A DNA stretch of 64,000 nucleotides from the NCBI RefSeq assembly GCF_011758765.1, contig NZ_JAANOU010000001.1, positions 3,286,001 to 3,350,000 on the forward strand, in the 5' to 3' direction. Each line of letters opens with the position of its first letter. The stretch's first letter is position 1. Under the pieces are notes generated by a model. It was not told where the DNA came from. It saw only the letters and a program-made list of their open reading frames with translations, and did not search any database. Below are positions 51,815 through 60,505 of the stretch, one piece after another. Both the position numbers and the translations under genes were made by a program. Source of the DNA: Amycolatopsis viridis. GTDB taxonomy: Bacteria > Actinomycetota > Actinomycetes > Mycobacteriales > Pseudonocardiaceae.

Positions 51815-52968
51815 CCCCGCGGAAGCCCGAGCAAGCGCTCGGCCACGATGTTGCGCTGCACCTCGTTCGACCCGCCGTAGATCGTGTCCGCCCGGCTGAA
51901 CAGGAACAACGTCTGCTCCGGTGACAAGCCGTAGGATTCGCCGACGGTCAGCGCGTCCTCCCCCAGCACGTCCACGGCCAGCTCACCCAGGTCCCGGCGC
52001 CAGGTCGACCATTGCAGCTTCGACAGCGACGCCTCCAGGCCCGACACCGAACTGCCGGCCGAGCGCAGCGTCGACACCGCCGTGTACCGCAGGACGCGCA
52101 GGCCGACCCACGCGCGCACGAGCCGGTCACGCAGCTCGGGCTCGTCGAACGCGCCGTTGCGCCGCGCCAGCGCGACGACGTGGTCGAGCTCGCGGCGGAA
52201 CCCGATCTGCTGCCCCAGTGTCGCGACCCCGCGCTCGAAGCCGAGCGTCCCCATCGCGACCCGCCAGCCGTCGCCCTCGTCGCCCACGCGATTGGCGACC
52301 GGGGTGCGGGCGCCGTCGAAGAACACCTCGTTGAACTCGCTGGTGCCGGTGATCTGCCTGATCGGCCGCACCTCGACCCCCGGCTGGTCCAGTGGCACGA
52401 GCAGGTACGACAGCCCGGCGTGCCGGGCCGACGCCGGATCCGTGCGCGCCAGCACGAAACACCAGTCGGCGACGTGCGCCAGCGAGGTCCACACCTTCTG
52501 GCCCGTCAGGACGTACTCGTCGCCCTCCCGCACGGCGCGCGTGCGCACCCCGGCGAGGTCCGAGCCCGCCCCGGGCTCCGAATACCCCTGGCACCACAAC
52601 GTCTCCCCCGCGGTGATGCCGGGCAGGAAGCGCCGTTTCTGTTCCGCGGACCCGAATGCCAGGATCGTCGGGCCGACCAGCTGCTCGCTCATGTGCAGCA
52701 GCCGTCCCGGCCCGTTCGCGCGGGCGTACTCCTCGTGGAAGATCACCTGCTGCGCCAGCGACGCGCCGCGGCCACCGTGCTCGACCGGCCAGCCGAGGCC
52801 GATCCAGCCGCCGGCACCGAGCCGCCGTTCCCACTCGCGCCTGCGGTCGAGCGCCTCGTCCTCGCGGCCTTCGCCGCCGAGCCCGGCCACGTCGGCGAAC
52901 TCCCCGGTGAGCTGTTCGGTGAGCCACGCCCGGACTTCGGCCCGGAATTCCTCGTCATCGGCCGTCAT
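51811..52968 (-). CDS. Acyl-CoA dehydrogenase, long subunit of a heteromeric pair
   Basis: 385 residues: ACAD N-domain with IGLGWPVEHGGRGASLAQQVIFHEEYARA, middle domain with WCQGYSEPGAGSDLAGVRTRA and LTGQKVWTSLAHVADWCF (flavin contacts), C-domain ending YGGSNEVQRNIVAERLLGLPRG. This is the FadE26/FadE29/IpdE1-like subunit that carries the active site in alpha2beta2 steroid dehydrogenases. It starts 2 nt after the SDR stop and overlaps the short subunit at its own stop. Function in ring C/D degradation is inferred from the operon and KstR2-like control. Confidence 0.87.
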   Translation of the reverse strand: MTADDEEFRAEVRAWLTEQLTGEFADVAGLGGEGREDEALDRRREWERRLGAGGWIGLGWPVEHGGRGASLAQQVIFHEEYARANGPGRLLHMSEQLVGPTILAFGSAEQKRRFLPGITAGETLWCQGYSEPGAGSDLAGVRTRAVREGDEYVLTGQKVWTSLAHVADWCFVLARTDPASARHAGLSYLLVPLDQPGVEVRPIRQITGTSEFNEVFFDGARTPVANRVGDEGDGWRVAMGTLGFERGVATLGQQIGFRRELDHVVALARRNGAFDEPELRDRLVRAWVGLRVLRYTAVSTLRSAGSSVSGLEASLSKLQWSTWRRDLGELAVDVLGEDALTVGESYGLSPEQTLFLFSRADTIYGGSNEVQRNIVAERLLGLPRG

Positions 52969-52970
52969 CG

Positions 52971-53861
52971 TCAGGCCCCGTACACCGGTGCGGGCGGCTC
53001 GGCCTTCGCGACCAGGTCCGCGACGACGGCGCCGAGCTGCTCCGGTTCCCACCGGCGGTCCTGGACCGCCGGTGGTCCGTGCCGCCAGCCGTCGGCGAGG
53101 GACACCTCCCCGCCGGCGATCTCGAACACCCGCCCGGTCACGTTCGCGGCGTCGCTGCCGAGCCACGCGACCAGGCCGGACACGTTGGCCGGGTCCATCG
53201 CGTCGAACCCCGTGGCGGGTTTGGTCATCTTTTCCGCGAAGACCGCCTCCGTCATCGGTGTGCGGGCCGAGGGGGCGATCGCGTTCACGAGCACGCCGTA
53301 GCGGGCGAACTCCACGGCCGCGACCTGGGTCAGCGCGGCGATCCCGGCCTTGCTCGCCGCGTAGTTGCCCTGCCCGACGCTGCCCAGGAGCCCGGCGCCG
53401 GACGAGGTGTTGACGATCCGTGCGGCCACCGGTTCGCCGGCCTTGGCCCGGTCGCGCCACCACGCCGCGGCGTGCCGCAGGGGGACGAAGTGGCCCTTGA
53501 GGTTGACGGCCATCACCAGGTCCCACTCGGCCTCGCTCATGTTGACGAGCATCCGGTCCCGGTTGACCCCGGCGTTGTTCACAAGCGTGTCGAGCCGCCC
53601 GAAGGTGTGCACGGCGAGTTCGACGACGTGCCGTCCCGCCTCCCAGTCGGCGATGTCGGCCACCACCGCGACCGCCTCGCCGCCCGCGGCACGCACCTCG
53701 GCGGCGACCGCCTCGACGGAGGCGGACATGTCGTTGAGGACAACCTTGGCGCCCTGGCGCGCGAACTCCAGGGCGTGCGCGCGGCCGAGACCCTGGCCCG
53801 CGCCCGTGATGATGGCGACCCGCCCCGCACAGAAGCCGGCCGTCCGCGTGTGCTCCGTCAT
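52971..53861 (-). CDS. Short-chain dehydrogenase of the steroid C/D-ring operon
   Basis: 296-residue SDR. NAD(P) motif GRVAIITGAGQGLGRAHALEFARQGAKVVLND, LVNNAG, catalytic Ser in NTSSGAGLLGSVGQGN followed by the YAASKAG Tyr/Lys pair, and a C-terminal extension of about 40 residues. The pattern resembles the SDRs adjacent to ipdAB in mycobacteria that act on hydroxyacyl-CoA or hydroxysteroid intermediates. ATG 53861 starts the leftward unit SDR-FadE-FadE, which is divergent from echA20 with a KstR2 operator in the gap. Substrate not determined. Confidence 0.87.
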   Translation of the reverse strand: MTEHTRTAGFCAGRVAIITGAGQGLGRAHALEFARQGAKVVLNDMSASVEAVAAEVRAAGGEAVAVVADIADWEAGRHVVELAVHTFGRLDTLVNNAGVNRDRMLVNMSEAEWDLVMAVNLKGHFVPLRHAAAWWRDRAKAGEPVAARIVNTSSGAGLLGSVGQGNYAASKAGIAALTQVAAVEFARYGVLVNAIAPSARTPMTEAVFAEKMTKPATGFDAMDPANVSGLVAWLGSDAANVTGRVFEIAGGEVSLADGWRHGPPAVQDRRWEPEQLGAVVADLVAKAEPPAPVYGA

Positions 53862-53891
53862 GCGCCCAGGAAACCACAGCTCGCCTGCACG

Positions 53892-53905
53892 AGCAAGCGC
53901 TTGGT
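53892..53905. promoter_or_regulatory. KstR2 operator (exact consensus)
   Basis: AGCAAGCGCTTGGT fits the KstR2 consensus AnCAAGnnCTTGnT at every fixed position. It lies 31 nt upstream of the SDR start (53861), on the leftward side of the divergent gap. Confidence 0.85.
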
Positions 53906-53925
53906 AGAAACAGCACCCGGAACCA

Positions 53926-53939
53926 ACCAAGCAAATGCT
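53926..53939. promoter_or_regulatory. Second KstR2-like operator near echA20
   Basis: ACCAAGCAAATGCT keeps one perfect CAAG arm and differs at two positions of the other. It lies 40 nt before echA20, so each divergent promoter has its own site. Confidence 0.65.
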
Positions 53940-53978
53940 AGGCTGGCTGCCAACCGTCACCCCCAGCGAAGGAGCCCC

Positions 53979-54725
53979 ATGCCCATCATCCCGGCGACCC
54001 GGGACGACGGCATCCACGTCGTCACCGTGGACTACCCGCCCGTCAACGCACTGCCCGTGGCCGCGTGGCACGACCTCGCCGAGGCGATCACCGAGGCCGG
54101 CCGCGACGAGCGCACCCACGTCGTCGTGCTGCGCGCCGAAGGACGCGGTTTCAACGCCGGCGTGGACATCAAGGAAATGCAGCACACCTCCGGGTTCCAC
54201 GCGCTGCTCGGCGCCAACCGCGGCTGCTACCAGGCCTTCAAGGCGGTCTACGAGTGCCCGGTCCCGGTCGTCGCCGCCGTACAGGGGTTCTGCCTCGGCG
54301 GCGGGGTCGGGCTGGTCGGCAACGCGGACACGATCATCGCCAGTGACGACGCCTACTTCGGGGTGCCCGAGGTCGACCGCGGCGCGCTCGGTGCGGCCAC
54401 CCACCTCGCGCGCCTCGTGCCGCCGCACCTCATGCGCACGCTCTACTACACGAGCCGCACGATCACGGCCGAGCAGCTGCTCACGCACGGTTCGGTGCTC
54501 GAGGTCGTGCCGCGAGCGGATCTGGACGAGGCCGCGCTGCGCGTCGCCGCGGAGATCGCGGCGAAGGACCCCCGCGTGATCCGCGCGGCGAAGGAGGCGC
54601 TGAACGGCATCGACCCGGTCGACGTCAACCACAGCTACCGCTTCGAGCAGGGCTTCACCTTCGAGCTGAACCTCGCCGGCGTGGCCGACGAGCACCGCGA
54701 CCGGTTCGTGGAGCAGGGTCGGTGA
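53979..54725 (+). CDS. echA20: EchA20-like crotonase (steroid ring D hydrolase)
   Basis: 248-residue enoyl-CoA hydratase/isomerase fold. Oxyanion-hole segments are RGFNAGVDIKEM and VQGFCLGGGVGLVGNADTIIAS, and AYFGVPEVDRGALGAATHLARLVP is characteristic of EchA20. In mycobacteria EchA20 hydrolyses ring D of the HIEC-CoA intermediate, giving COCHEA-CoA, the substrate of IpdAB. ATG 53979 follows GAAGGAG. It is divergent from the SDR-FadE operon and converges on the thiolase through a hairpin. Confidence 0.85.
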   Translation: MPIIPATRDDGIHVVTVDYPPVNALPVAAWHDLAEAITEAGRDERTHVVVLRAEGRGFNAGVDIKEMQHTSGFHALLGANRGCYQAFKAVYECPVPVVAAVQGFCLGGGVGLVGNADTIIASDDAYFGVPEVDRGALGAATHLARLVPPHLMRTLYYTSRTITAEQLLTHGSVLEVVPRADLDEAALRVAAEIAAKDPRVIRAAKEALNGIDPVDVNHSYRFEQGFTFELNLAGVADEHRDRFVEQGR

Positions 54726-54732
54726 CCCCGGC

Positions 54733-54764
54733 GGTGCCGGGCCAGCCGCGAGCGGCCCGGCACC
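54733..54764. terminator. Bidirectional terminator between echA20 and thiolase
   Basis: GGTGCCGGGCC (54733-54743) and GGCCCGGCACC (54754-54764) make a perfect 11-bp stem with a 10-nt loop between converging genes. Confidence 0.75.
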
Positions 54765-54771
54765 AGGGTGG

Positions 54772-55923
54772 TCAGAGGCGTTCGACGATGGTGACGTTGG
54801 CCTGACCGCCGCCCTCACACATCACCTGCAGGCCATAACGGCCACCACGGCGTTCCAGTTCGGCGATCATCGTGGTCATCAGCCGCGCGCCGGTGGCGCC
54901 GATCGGGTGGCCGAGCGCGATCCCGCCGCCGTTGACGTTGGTCCGCTCCAGGTCGGCACCGGTCTCCTTGGCCCACGCCAGCACGACCGACGCGAACGCC
55001 TCGTTGACCTCGAACAGGTCGATGTCGTCGACCGTCAGGCCGGTGCGCGCCAGCGCGTGCCGGGTCGCCGGGATGGGGCCGGTCAGCATCCACACCGGGT
55101 CCGCGCCCCGCACCGAGAGATGGTGGATGCGGGCGCGCGGCGTGAGACCGTGCTGCTCGACCGCCCGCGGCGACGCGATGAGCAGGGCGGCGGCCGCGTC
55201 GCTGATCTGCGAGGCCACCGCCGCGGTGATGCGCTTGCCGCCGGCGACCGGCGGCAGCGCGGCCATCTTCGCCAGGCTGGTGTCGCGCCGTGGCCCCTCG
55301 TCGGTACCGAACCCGTCGACCGGCGCGATCTCGCCGGTGAACCGGCCGGCGTCGATCGCCGCGATCGCCCGCCGGTGGCTCTCCAGCGCGTAGACCTCCA
55401 TGTCCTCCCGGGAGATGTCCCAGTGCTCGGCGATCATCTCGGCGGCGCGGAACTGGGAGACCTCCTGATCGCCGTAGCGCTTCAGCCAGCCCGGCGATTC
55501 GGCGAACGGCGTGCTGAACCCGTACTGCTGCCCGACGAGCATCGCCGCCGAGATGGGGATCGCGGACATGTTCTGCACACCGCCCGCCACGATCAGGTCG
55601 GCGGTGCCGGAGAGCACCCCCTGCGCGGCGAAGTGCACCGCCTGCTGGCCCGACCCGCACTGCCGGTCGACGGTCACACCCGGCACGTGGTCGGGCAGCC
55701 CGGCCACCAGCCACGCTGTCCGCGCCACGTCCCCGGCCTGCGAGCCGATCGTGTCGCAGCAGCCGAAGATGACGTCGTCGACCGCTGCCGGGTCGATCCC
55801 GGTGCGGTCGACGAGCGCGCGGATCGCGTGCCCGCCCAGGTCGGCGGAGTGCTTCCCGGCCAGCGCGCCACCGCGCCGCCCGACGGGCGTGCGGACGGCG
55901 TCGACGATGTAGGCCTCGGACAC
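54772..55923 (-). CDS. fadA6: Thiolase (FadA6-like)
   Basis: 383-residue degradative thiolase. Nucleophilic Cys89 in VDRQCGSGQQA, His in VNEAF segment and GHPIGATGAR, and acid/base Cys in MCEGGGQANV. It would release acetyl- or propionyl-CoA from beta-keto intermediates of HIP degradation; FadA6 is the thiolase of the mycobacterial KstR2 regulon. GTG 55923 is preceded by GAGGAGA. It follows ipdF in a leftward unit with a 27-nt gap. The specific symbol rests on context. Confidence 0.85.
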   Translation of the reverse strand: MSEAYIVDAVRTPVGRRGGALAGKHSADLGGHAIRALVDRTGIDPAAVDDVIFGCCDTIGSQAGDVARTAWLVAGLPDHVPGVTVDRQCGSGQQAVHFAAQGVLSGTADLIVAGGVQNMSAIPISAAMLVGQQYGFSTPFAESPGWLKRYGDQEVSQFRAAEMIAEHWDISREDMEVYALESHRRAIAAIDAGRFTGEIAPVDGFGTDEGPRRDTSLAKMAALPPVAGGKRITAAVASQISDAAAALLIASPRAVEQHGLTPRARIHHLSVRGADPVWMLTGPIPATRHALARTGLTVDDIDLFEVNEAFASVVLAWAKETGADLERTNVNGGGIALGHPIGATGARLMTTMIAELERRGGRYGLQVMCEGGGQANVTIVERL

Positions 55924-55950
55924 GGTGTTCTCCTCAGGGGGACGATGGGA

Positions 55951-56754
55951 TCACGGGTGCTGACTGCTGGCGGAGAGGACCTCGCCGGTCAGGTAGGAGG
56001 CGTAGTCGCTCGCGAGGAAGACCATCAGGTTCGCGATCTCCCACGGTTCGGCCGCGCGGCCGAACGCCTCACGGCTCTTGAGCTCGGCGAGCAGTTCCTC
56101 GCTGGTGACCTTGGCGAGGAACGGATGCATCGCGAGGCTGGGTGAGACCGCGTTGACGCGGACGCCGTGCGGCGCCAGGTCCATCGCGGCGCAGCGGGTC
56201 AGCGCCATCACACCGGCCTTGGCCGCGGCGTAGTGCGCCTGCCCCTCCTGTGCGCGCCAGCCCGCGATGGAAGCGTTGTTGACGATGACGCCCCCGCGGC
56301 CCGCGGCCACCATGCGCCGGCCCGCGGCCCGCACGCAGCGGAACGTGCCGGTGAGGGTCACGTCGAGGACCTGGTGCCACTGCTGGTCGGTCATCTCCAG
56401 GACCGAGGCGGTGCCGCCGAGACCGGCGTTGTTGATGACGACGTCCGCGCCGCCGAACCGCTCCGCCACGTCGAAGAGCGCCTCGACCTGCGCCTCGTCG
56501 GTCACGTCACACCGGATCGAGGCCACCCGGTCACCGCCGAACTCCCCGGCCAGCGCCTTTTCCGCCTCGGCGAGGCGGCGTTCGTGCGTGTCACTGACGA
56601 CCACGGCCGCCGCCCCCTCCTCCAGGCAGCGGCGGGCGGCGGCCGCGCCGATGCCCGCGCCCGCGGCCGCGGTGATCACGACCGTGCGGCCGTCGAGCAG
56701 TCGGTGCGCGGGCGGGTAGTCCGGCGCGCGCTGTTCCTTCTTCGGTGTCGTCAC
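55951..56754 (-). CDS. ipdF: IpdF-like short-chain dehydrogenase
   Basis: 267-residue SDR: RTVVITAAAGAGIGAAAARRCLEEGAAAVVVSD at the N-terminus, VINNAGLGG, catalytic VIVNNASIAGWRAQEGQAH followed by the YAAAKAG Tyr/Lys, and a C-terminal SREAFGRAAEPWEIANLMVFLASDYASYLTGEVLSAS. The TAAAGAGIG variant of the nucleotide motif and the long N-terminal lead (about 20 residues) match IpdF, which oxidises a hydroxylated HIC-CoA intermediate. GTG 56754 has GAGGGAG six bases upstream. It is divergent from a crotonase gene with a KstR2 site in between. Confidence 0.82.
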   Translation of the reverse strand: MTTPKKEQRAPDYPPAHRLLDGRTVVITAAAGAGIGAAAARRCLEEGAAAVVVSDTHERRLAEAEKALAGEFGGDRVASIRCDVTDEAQVEALFDVAERFGGADVVINNAGLGGTASVLEMTDQQWHQVLDVTLTGTFRCVRAAGRRMVAAGRGGVIVNNASIAGWRAQEGQAHYAAAKAGVMALTRCAAMDLAPHGVRVNAVSPSLAMHPFLAKVTSEELLAELKSREAFGRAAEPWEIANLMVFLASDYASYLTGEVLSASSQHP

Positions 56755-56834
56755 GACAACTCCCTCGGGCTCCTCGGCGGGCCGGCTGGCCGCGGGTCCT
56801 GGCCAAGCATCGGCGGGCTCCCGTACAGTACCAA

Positions 56835-56848
56835 ACCAAGCATTTGTT
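56835..56848. promoter_or_regulatory. KstR2-like operator between ipdF and crotonase
   Basis: ACCAAGCATTTGTT differs at one fixed position from AnCAAGnnCTTGnT. It is centred in the divergent gap and ends about 20 nt before the crotonase start. Confidence 0.75.
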
Positions 56849-56869
56849 AGGGAGAGGATGTGGAGAGGC

Positions 56870-57739
56870 ATGCCGAGCACACCGGATGAGCCGGTGGTCA
56901 CCTACGAGCGCCGGGATGCGGTCGCCCTCGTGACCCTCAACCGCCCGGAGTACCGCAACGCGCAGAACTCGAAGATGACCTACGCCCTCGACGCGGCGTT
57001 CACGCGAGCGGTCGACGACGACGAGGTCAAGGTGATCGTGCTGGCCGGCAGCGGACGGCACTTCTGCGCCGGGCACGACATCGGTACCCCGGACCGGGAC
57101 GCCGACGAGAGCTTCGAGCGCAAGGCCGTGATCTGGTGGGACCACACCGGCCGGGCGGGCGTGGACCGGCGGTTCGCCCGCGAGTCCGAGGTCTACCTGG
57201 GCATGTGCCGGCGGTGGCGGGAGATCCCGAAGCCGATGATCGCGATGGTGCAGGGCGCGTGCATCGCGGGCGGGCTCATGCTCGCGTGGTCGTGCGACTT
57301 CATCGTGGCCTCCGACGACGCGTTCTTCGCCGACCCCGTCGTGAAGATGGGCATCCCGGGCGTGGAGTTCTTCGCGCACCCGTGGGCGCTCAACCCCCGC
57401 GCGGCCAAGGAATTCCTCTACACCGGCGACCGGATGCCCGCCCGCCGCGCGTACGAGCTGGGCATGGTCAACCACGTCGTGGAGCGCGCCGAGCTGGAAC
57501 CGCACACCCTGGCCCTGGCGGCGCGCATCAGCGCGATGCCCGCCTTCGGGCTCGCGCTGACCAAGCGAGCGGTCAACCAGGCCGAGGACCTGCAGGGCAT
57601 GCGCGCCGGCATGGACTCCGTGTTCGGGTTGCACCACGCCGCCCACGCGCACAACGCGGAGGTCGGCGGCGACTCGCTGGCCGGCATGGACGCCCGCGCG
57701 ATGCGGTCGGGCACGCGGCCCGGAGGCGGGTCGGCGTGA
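56870..57739 (+). CDS. Enoyl-CoA hydratase/isomerase (crotonase)
   Basis: 289 residues. Crotonase core with oxyanion segments GRHFCAGHDIGTP and VQGACIAGGLMLAWSCDFIVASDDAFFADPVVKMG. A longer insert (DADESFERKAVIWWDHTGRAGVDRRFARESEVY) lies between them, seen in a steroid- and terpenoid-linked subgroup. The usual glutamates are not clearly placed, so hydratase versus isomerase is uncertain. I chose ATG 56870 after GGAGAGG; the ATG at 56858 abuts its ribosome site. Its stop overlaps the next dehydrogenase gene (GTGA). Confidence 0.85.
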   Translation: MPSTPDEPVVTYERRDAVALVTLNRPEYRNAQNSKMTYALDAAFTRAVDDDEVKVIVLAGSGRHFCAGHDIGTPDRDADESFERKAVIWWDHTGRAGVDRRFARESEVYLGMCRRWREIPKPMIAMVQGACIAGGLMLAWSCDFIVASDDAFFADPVVKMGIPGVEFFAHPWALNPRAAKEFLYTGDRMPARRAYELGMVNHVVERAELEPHTLALAARISAMPAFGLALTKRAVNQAEDLQGMRAGMDSVFGLHHAAHAHNAEVGGDSLAGMDARAMRSGTRPGGGSA

Positions 57740-58887
57740 ACCTCGACTTCACCGAACGCGAACTGGCGTTTCGCGACGAGGCACGGGACTGGCTCCGCGA
57801 GCACGTCCCGGCCGGGCCGATGCCACCGCTCGACACCGCCGAGGGGTTCGCCGCCCGCCGCGAGTGGGAGGCCACGCTCGCCGCGGCACGCTGGTCGGTC
57901 GTGGCCTGGCCGGAGAAGTACCACGGCCGGGACGCCTCGATGGTCGAGTGGGTGCTGTTCGAGGAGGAGTACTACCGCAGTGGCGCGCCCGTGCGGGCCG
58001 CCCAGAACGGCATCTCGCTGCTCGCGCCCATCATCTTCGAACACGGCACACCCGAGCAGCAGGACCGGTACCTGCCCGCGATGGCGGACGGCACCGAGAT
58101 CTGGGCGCAGGCGTGGTCGGAGCCGGAGGCGGGCAGCGACCTCGCGTCGATCCGCAGCACCGCCACCCGGGACGAGGCCCGCGGCGGCTGGCTGCTCAAC
58201 GGGCAGAAGACGTGGAGCTCGCGCGCCGCGTTCGCCGACCGGGCGTTCGGGCTGTTCCGGTCCGATCCCACGGCCGAACGGCACCGCGGGCTGACGTACT
58301 TCCTGTTCCCGCTCGACGCCGAGGGCCTGAGCATCCGGCCCATCCCCCAGCTCGACGGGCACCCCGGGTTCGCGGAGCTGTTCTTCGACGACGTGTTCGT
58401 GCCCGACGCGGACGTGCTCGGCGCGCCCGGAGACGGCTGGCGGGTCGCGATGAGCACCGCGGGCAACGAACGCGGGCTGTCGCTGCGCTCGCCCGGCCGG
58501 TTCTGCGCCGCCGCCGACCGGCTGCTGGCGCTGTGGCGCGAGCGCGGTGCCGAGCACCCGCACCTGCGCGACCGCGTGGTCGATGCCTGGCTCGCGGCGC
58601 AGGCCTACCGGCTGTACACGTGGGGCACCGTGACCCGGCTGACGGCCGGTGGCGACGTCGGCGCGCACGGCAGCGTCAACAAGCTGTTCTGGTCGCAGCT
58701 CGACGTGGGGTTGCACGAGGTGGCGCTCGACCTGCTCGGCCCCGAGTCGGAGTTGCGGGACGAGCCGTGGCTGGACGGGTACCTGTTCTCGCTGTCCGGC
58801 CCGATCTACGCGGGCACCAACGAGATCCAGCGCAACATCGTGGCCGAGCGCCTGCTCGGCCTGCCGAAGGGAGGCCGGGGCCGGTGA
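57736..58887 (+). CDS. Acyl-CoA dehydrogenase, long subunit (second pair)
   Basis: 383 residues: WSVVAWPEKYHGRDASMVEWVLFEEEYYR, middle domain AQAWSEPEAGSDLASIRSTA and NGQKTWSSRAAFADRAFG, C-domain ending IYAGTNEIQRNIVAERLLGLPKG. This is a long-subunit type of the steroid alpha2beta2 family, distinct from the protein at 51811. GTG start overlaps the crotonase stop and its stop overlaps the short subunit (GTGA at both ends), so the three are tightly coupled under a KstR2-like operator. The expected role is an acyl-CoA dehydrogenation after ring C or D opening. Confidence 0.87.
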   Translation: MNLDFTERELAFRDEARDWLREHVPAGPMPPLDTAEGFAARREWEATLAAARWSVVAWPEKYHGRDASMVEWVLFEEEYYRSGAPVRAAQNGISLLAPIIFEHGTPEQQDRYLPAMADGTEIWAQAWSEPEAGSDLASIRSTATRDEARGGWLLNGQKTWSSRAAFADRAFGLFRSDPTAERHRGLTYFLFPLDAEGLSIRPIPQLDGHPGFAELFFDDVFVPDADVLGAPGDGWRVAMSTAGNERGLSLRSPGRFCAAADRLLALWRERGAEHPHLRDRVVDAWLAAQAYRLYTWGTVTRLTAGGDVGAHGSVNKLFWSQLDVGLHEVALDLLGPESELRDEPWLDGYLFSLSGPIYAGTNEIQRNIVAERLLGLPKGGRGR

Positions 58888-59855
58888 AGTTCGCCCTGAA
58901 CGACGAGCAGCGCGACTTCGCGAAGTCGCTGGACGACCTCCTCGGCGCGGCCGACGTGCCCGCGGCGGCCCGCGCGTGGGGCGAGGGCGACCACGCGGCC
59001 GGCCGGAAGCTGTGGACGCGGCTGGCGGACCTGGGGGTGCACGGGCTGTGCGTGCCGGAGGACGCGGGCGGGCTCGGCGCGACCCCGGCGGACGTGGTGG
59101 TGGCGTTCGAGCAGCTGGGCCGCCACCTCGTGCCCGGCCCGCACGTCGAGTCGATCGTCGTGGCCCCCGTGGTGCTGGCCGCGGCCGACCCGGGCGCGCT
59201 CGAGCGGCTGGCTTCCGGCGAGCTGGTCGTGACGCTCGCCGCGCCGCCGCACACGCCCTACGCCCTGGACGCCGACATCGCCGATCTCGTGTTCCTCCTC
59301 GACGGGAGCACGCTGTGCACCGGGACCGCCGGGGCACTGCGCCGCTCGGTCGACACGGCACGCCGCCTGTTCCCGGTCAGCGCCGGCGAGCGCCTGGCCG
59401 CCCTGCCGGCGGACACCGTCGCTGCCGCGTTCGACGCGGCGGCGCTCGCGTGCTCCGCGCAGCTGCTGGGCGCGGGGGAACGCCTGCTGGCCGAGGCGGT
59501 GGAGTACGCGAAGGCGCGCCGGCAGTTCGGCCGGGCGATCGGCGAGTTCCAGGCGCTCAAGCACGCACTGGCCGACGTCCGCGTGGGCCTCGACTTCGCG
59601 CGGCCGCTGCTGTACGGCGCCGCGCTGTCGCTGGGCTCGGCCGATTCCGCGCGGGACACCTCGGCGGCGAAGGTCGCCGCGGCGGATGCCGCCTACCGAG
59701 CGGCGCGCACCGCCCTCCAGGTCCACGGCGCGATCGGCTACACGCTCGAACACGACCTCGGCCTGTGGATCACGAAGGTGCGCGCGCTCGTCTCCGCGTG
59801 GGGTACGACGTCCGTGCACCGCAAGCGGGTGCTGGCGGCGCTGAGCACGGCCTGA
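58884..59855 (+). CDS. Acyl-CoA dehydrogenase, short subunit (second pair)
   Basis: 323 residues with a shortened ACAD fold: LWTRLADLGVHGLCVPEDAGGLGATPADVVVAFEQLGRHLVPGP, then a divergent middle domain and the C-terminal ALQVHGAIGYTLEHDLGLWITKVRALVSAWG. The helix EYAKARRQFGRAIGEFQALKHALAD is conserved. Companion of the long subunit immediately upstream through a GTGA overlap. The operon ends at a perfect 10-bp hairpin shared with the convergent kstR2 gene. Confidence 0.86.
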   Translation: MKFALNDEQRDFAKSLDDLLGAADVPAAARAWGEGDHAAGRKLWTRLADLGVHGLCVPEDAGGLGATPADVVVAFEQLGRHLVPGPHVESIVVAPVVLAAADPGALERLASGELVVTLAAPPHTPYALDADIADLVFLLDGSTLCTGTAGALRRSVDTARRLFPVSAGERLAALPADTVAAAFDAAALACSAQLLGAGERLLAEAVEYAKARRQFGRAIGEFQALKHALADVRVGLDFARPLLYGAALSLGSADSARDTSAAKVAAADAAYRAARTALQVHGAIGYTLEHDLGLWITKVRALVSAWGTTSVHRKRVLAALSTA

Positions 59856-59864
59856 CACCGGCGG

Positions 59865-59895
59865 ACCGGCGCCCGCCTGCGCGGTGGGCGCCGGT
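59865..59895. terminator. Bidirectional terminator between FadE pair and kstR2
   Basis: ACCGGCGCCC (59865-59874) and GGGCGCCGGT (59886-59895) form a perfect 10-bp stem with an 11-nt loop. Confidence 0.7.
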
Positions 59896-59908
59896 CACCG
59901 GCCGGGCA

Positions 59909-60505
59909 TCAGGGCGCGGTGAACCCGTCCAGGAACACGCGCGCGGTGTCGGCGGCGAGCTGCTCGATCCCGTACGCCTCGGACGGGTGGAACCAGCGGG
60001 GCGAGAGGAACACCGCGTCGCGGAGGAACCGGTGGAAGACGCGCGGGTTCACGTCCCGCCGGAACGCGCCCTCCTCGACGCCGAGCGTGATGGCCTCCTG
60101 CCACGTCTCGAAGATCCGCGTCGCGAGTTCCCGGGTCGGTGAGCACTGCTCGTGCGCGGCGAAATAGCCGCGGTTGCCCTGGTAGATCTCGCTCGCGTGG
60201 GGATGGTCCCGCGACGCCTCGAGCGAGTCCAGGATCAGCGCGTGCAACCGCGCCCGGCCGTCCACGGCGGAAGCCATCGTGATCTCGTACCGCTCGACGA
60301 GCGAGCGCAGGTACGCGGACACGATCTCGGACACCATGGTGTCCTTGGAGTCGAAGTAGTGGTACAGGCTCCCGGACAGGATCCCGGCGACCTCCGCGAT
60401 GTCGCGCACGGTGCAGCCGCTGATCCCCTTCTGCGCGAACAGCGGCGCCGCCCGCCGGAGGATCTCGGTCCGGCGCTCCTGCCCGGCCACGGTCGGGCCC
60501 CTCAC
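59909..60505 (-). CDS. kstR2: TetR repressor KstR2
   Basis: 198 residues, nearly the length of M. tuberculosis KstR2 (200). The N-terminal region VAGQERRTEILRRAAPLFAQKG with TVRDIAEVAGILSGSLYHYFDSKDTMV matches the KstR2 DNA-binding domain, including the rare ILSGSLYHxF stretch. HIP-CoA is the ligand of known KstR2. I chose GTG 60505, which overlaps the upstream stop (GTGA); a GTG five codons later with GAGGGG upstream is possible. It is the distal gene of the ipdA-ipdB-ipdC-MaoC operon, and operators matching its consensus lie at 53892, 53926 and 56835. Confidence 0.9.
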   Translation of the reverse strand: MRGPTVAGQERRTEILRRAAPLFAQKGISGCTVRDIAEVAGILSGSLYHYFDSKDTMVSEIVSAYLRSLVERYEITMASAVDGRARLHALILDSLEASRDHPHASEIYQGNRGYFAAHEQCSPTRELATRIFETWQEAITLGVEEGAFRRDVNPRVFHRFLRDAVFLSPRWFHPSEAYGIEQLAADTARVFLDGFTAP

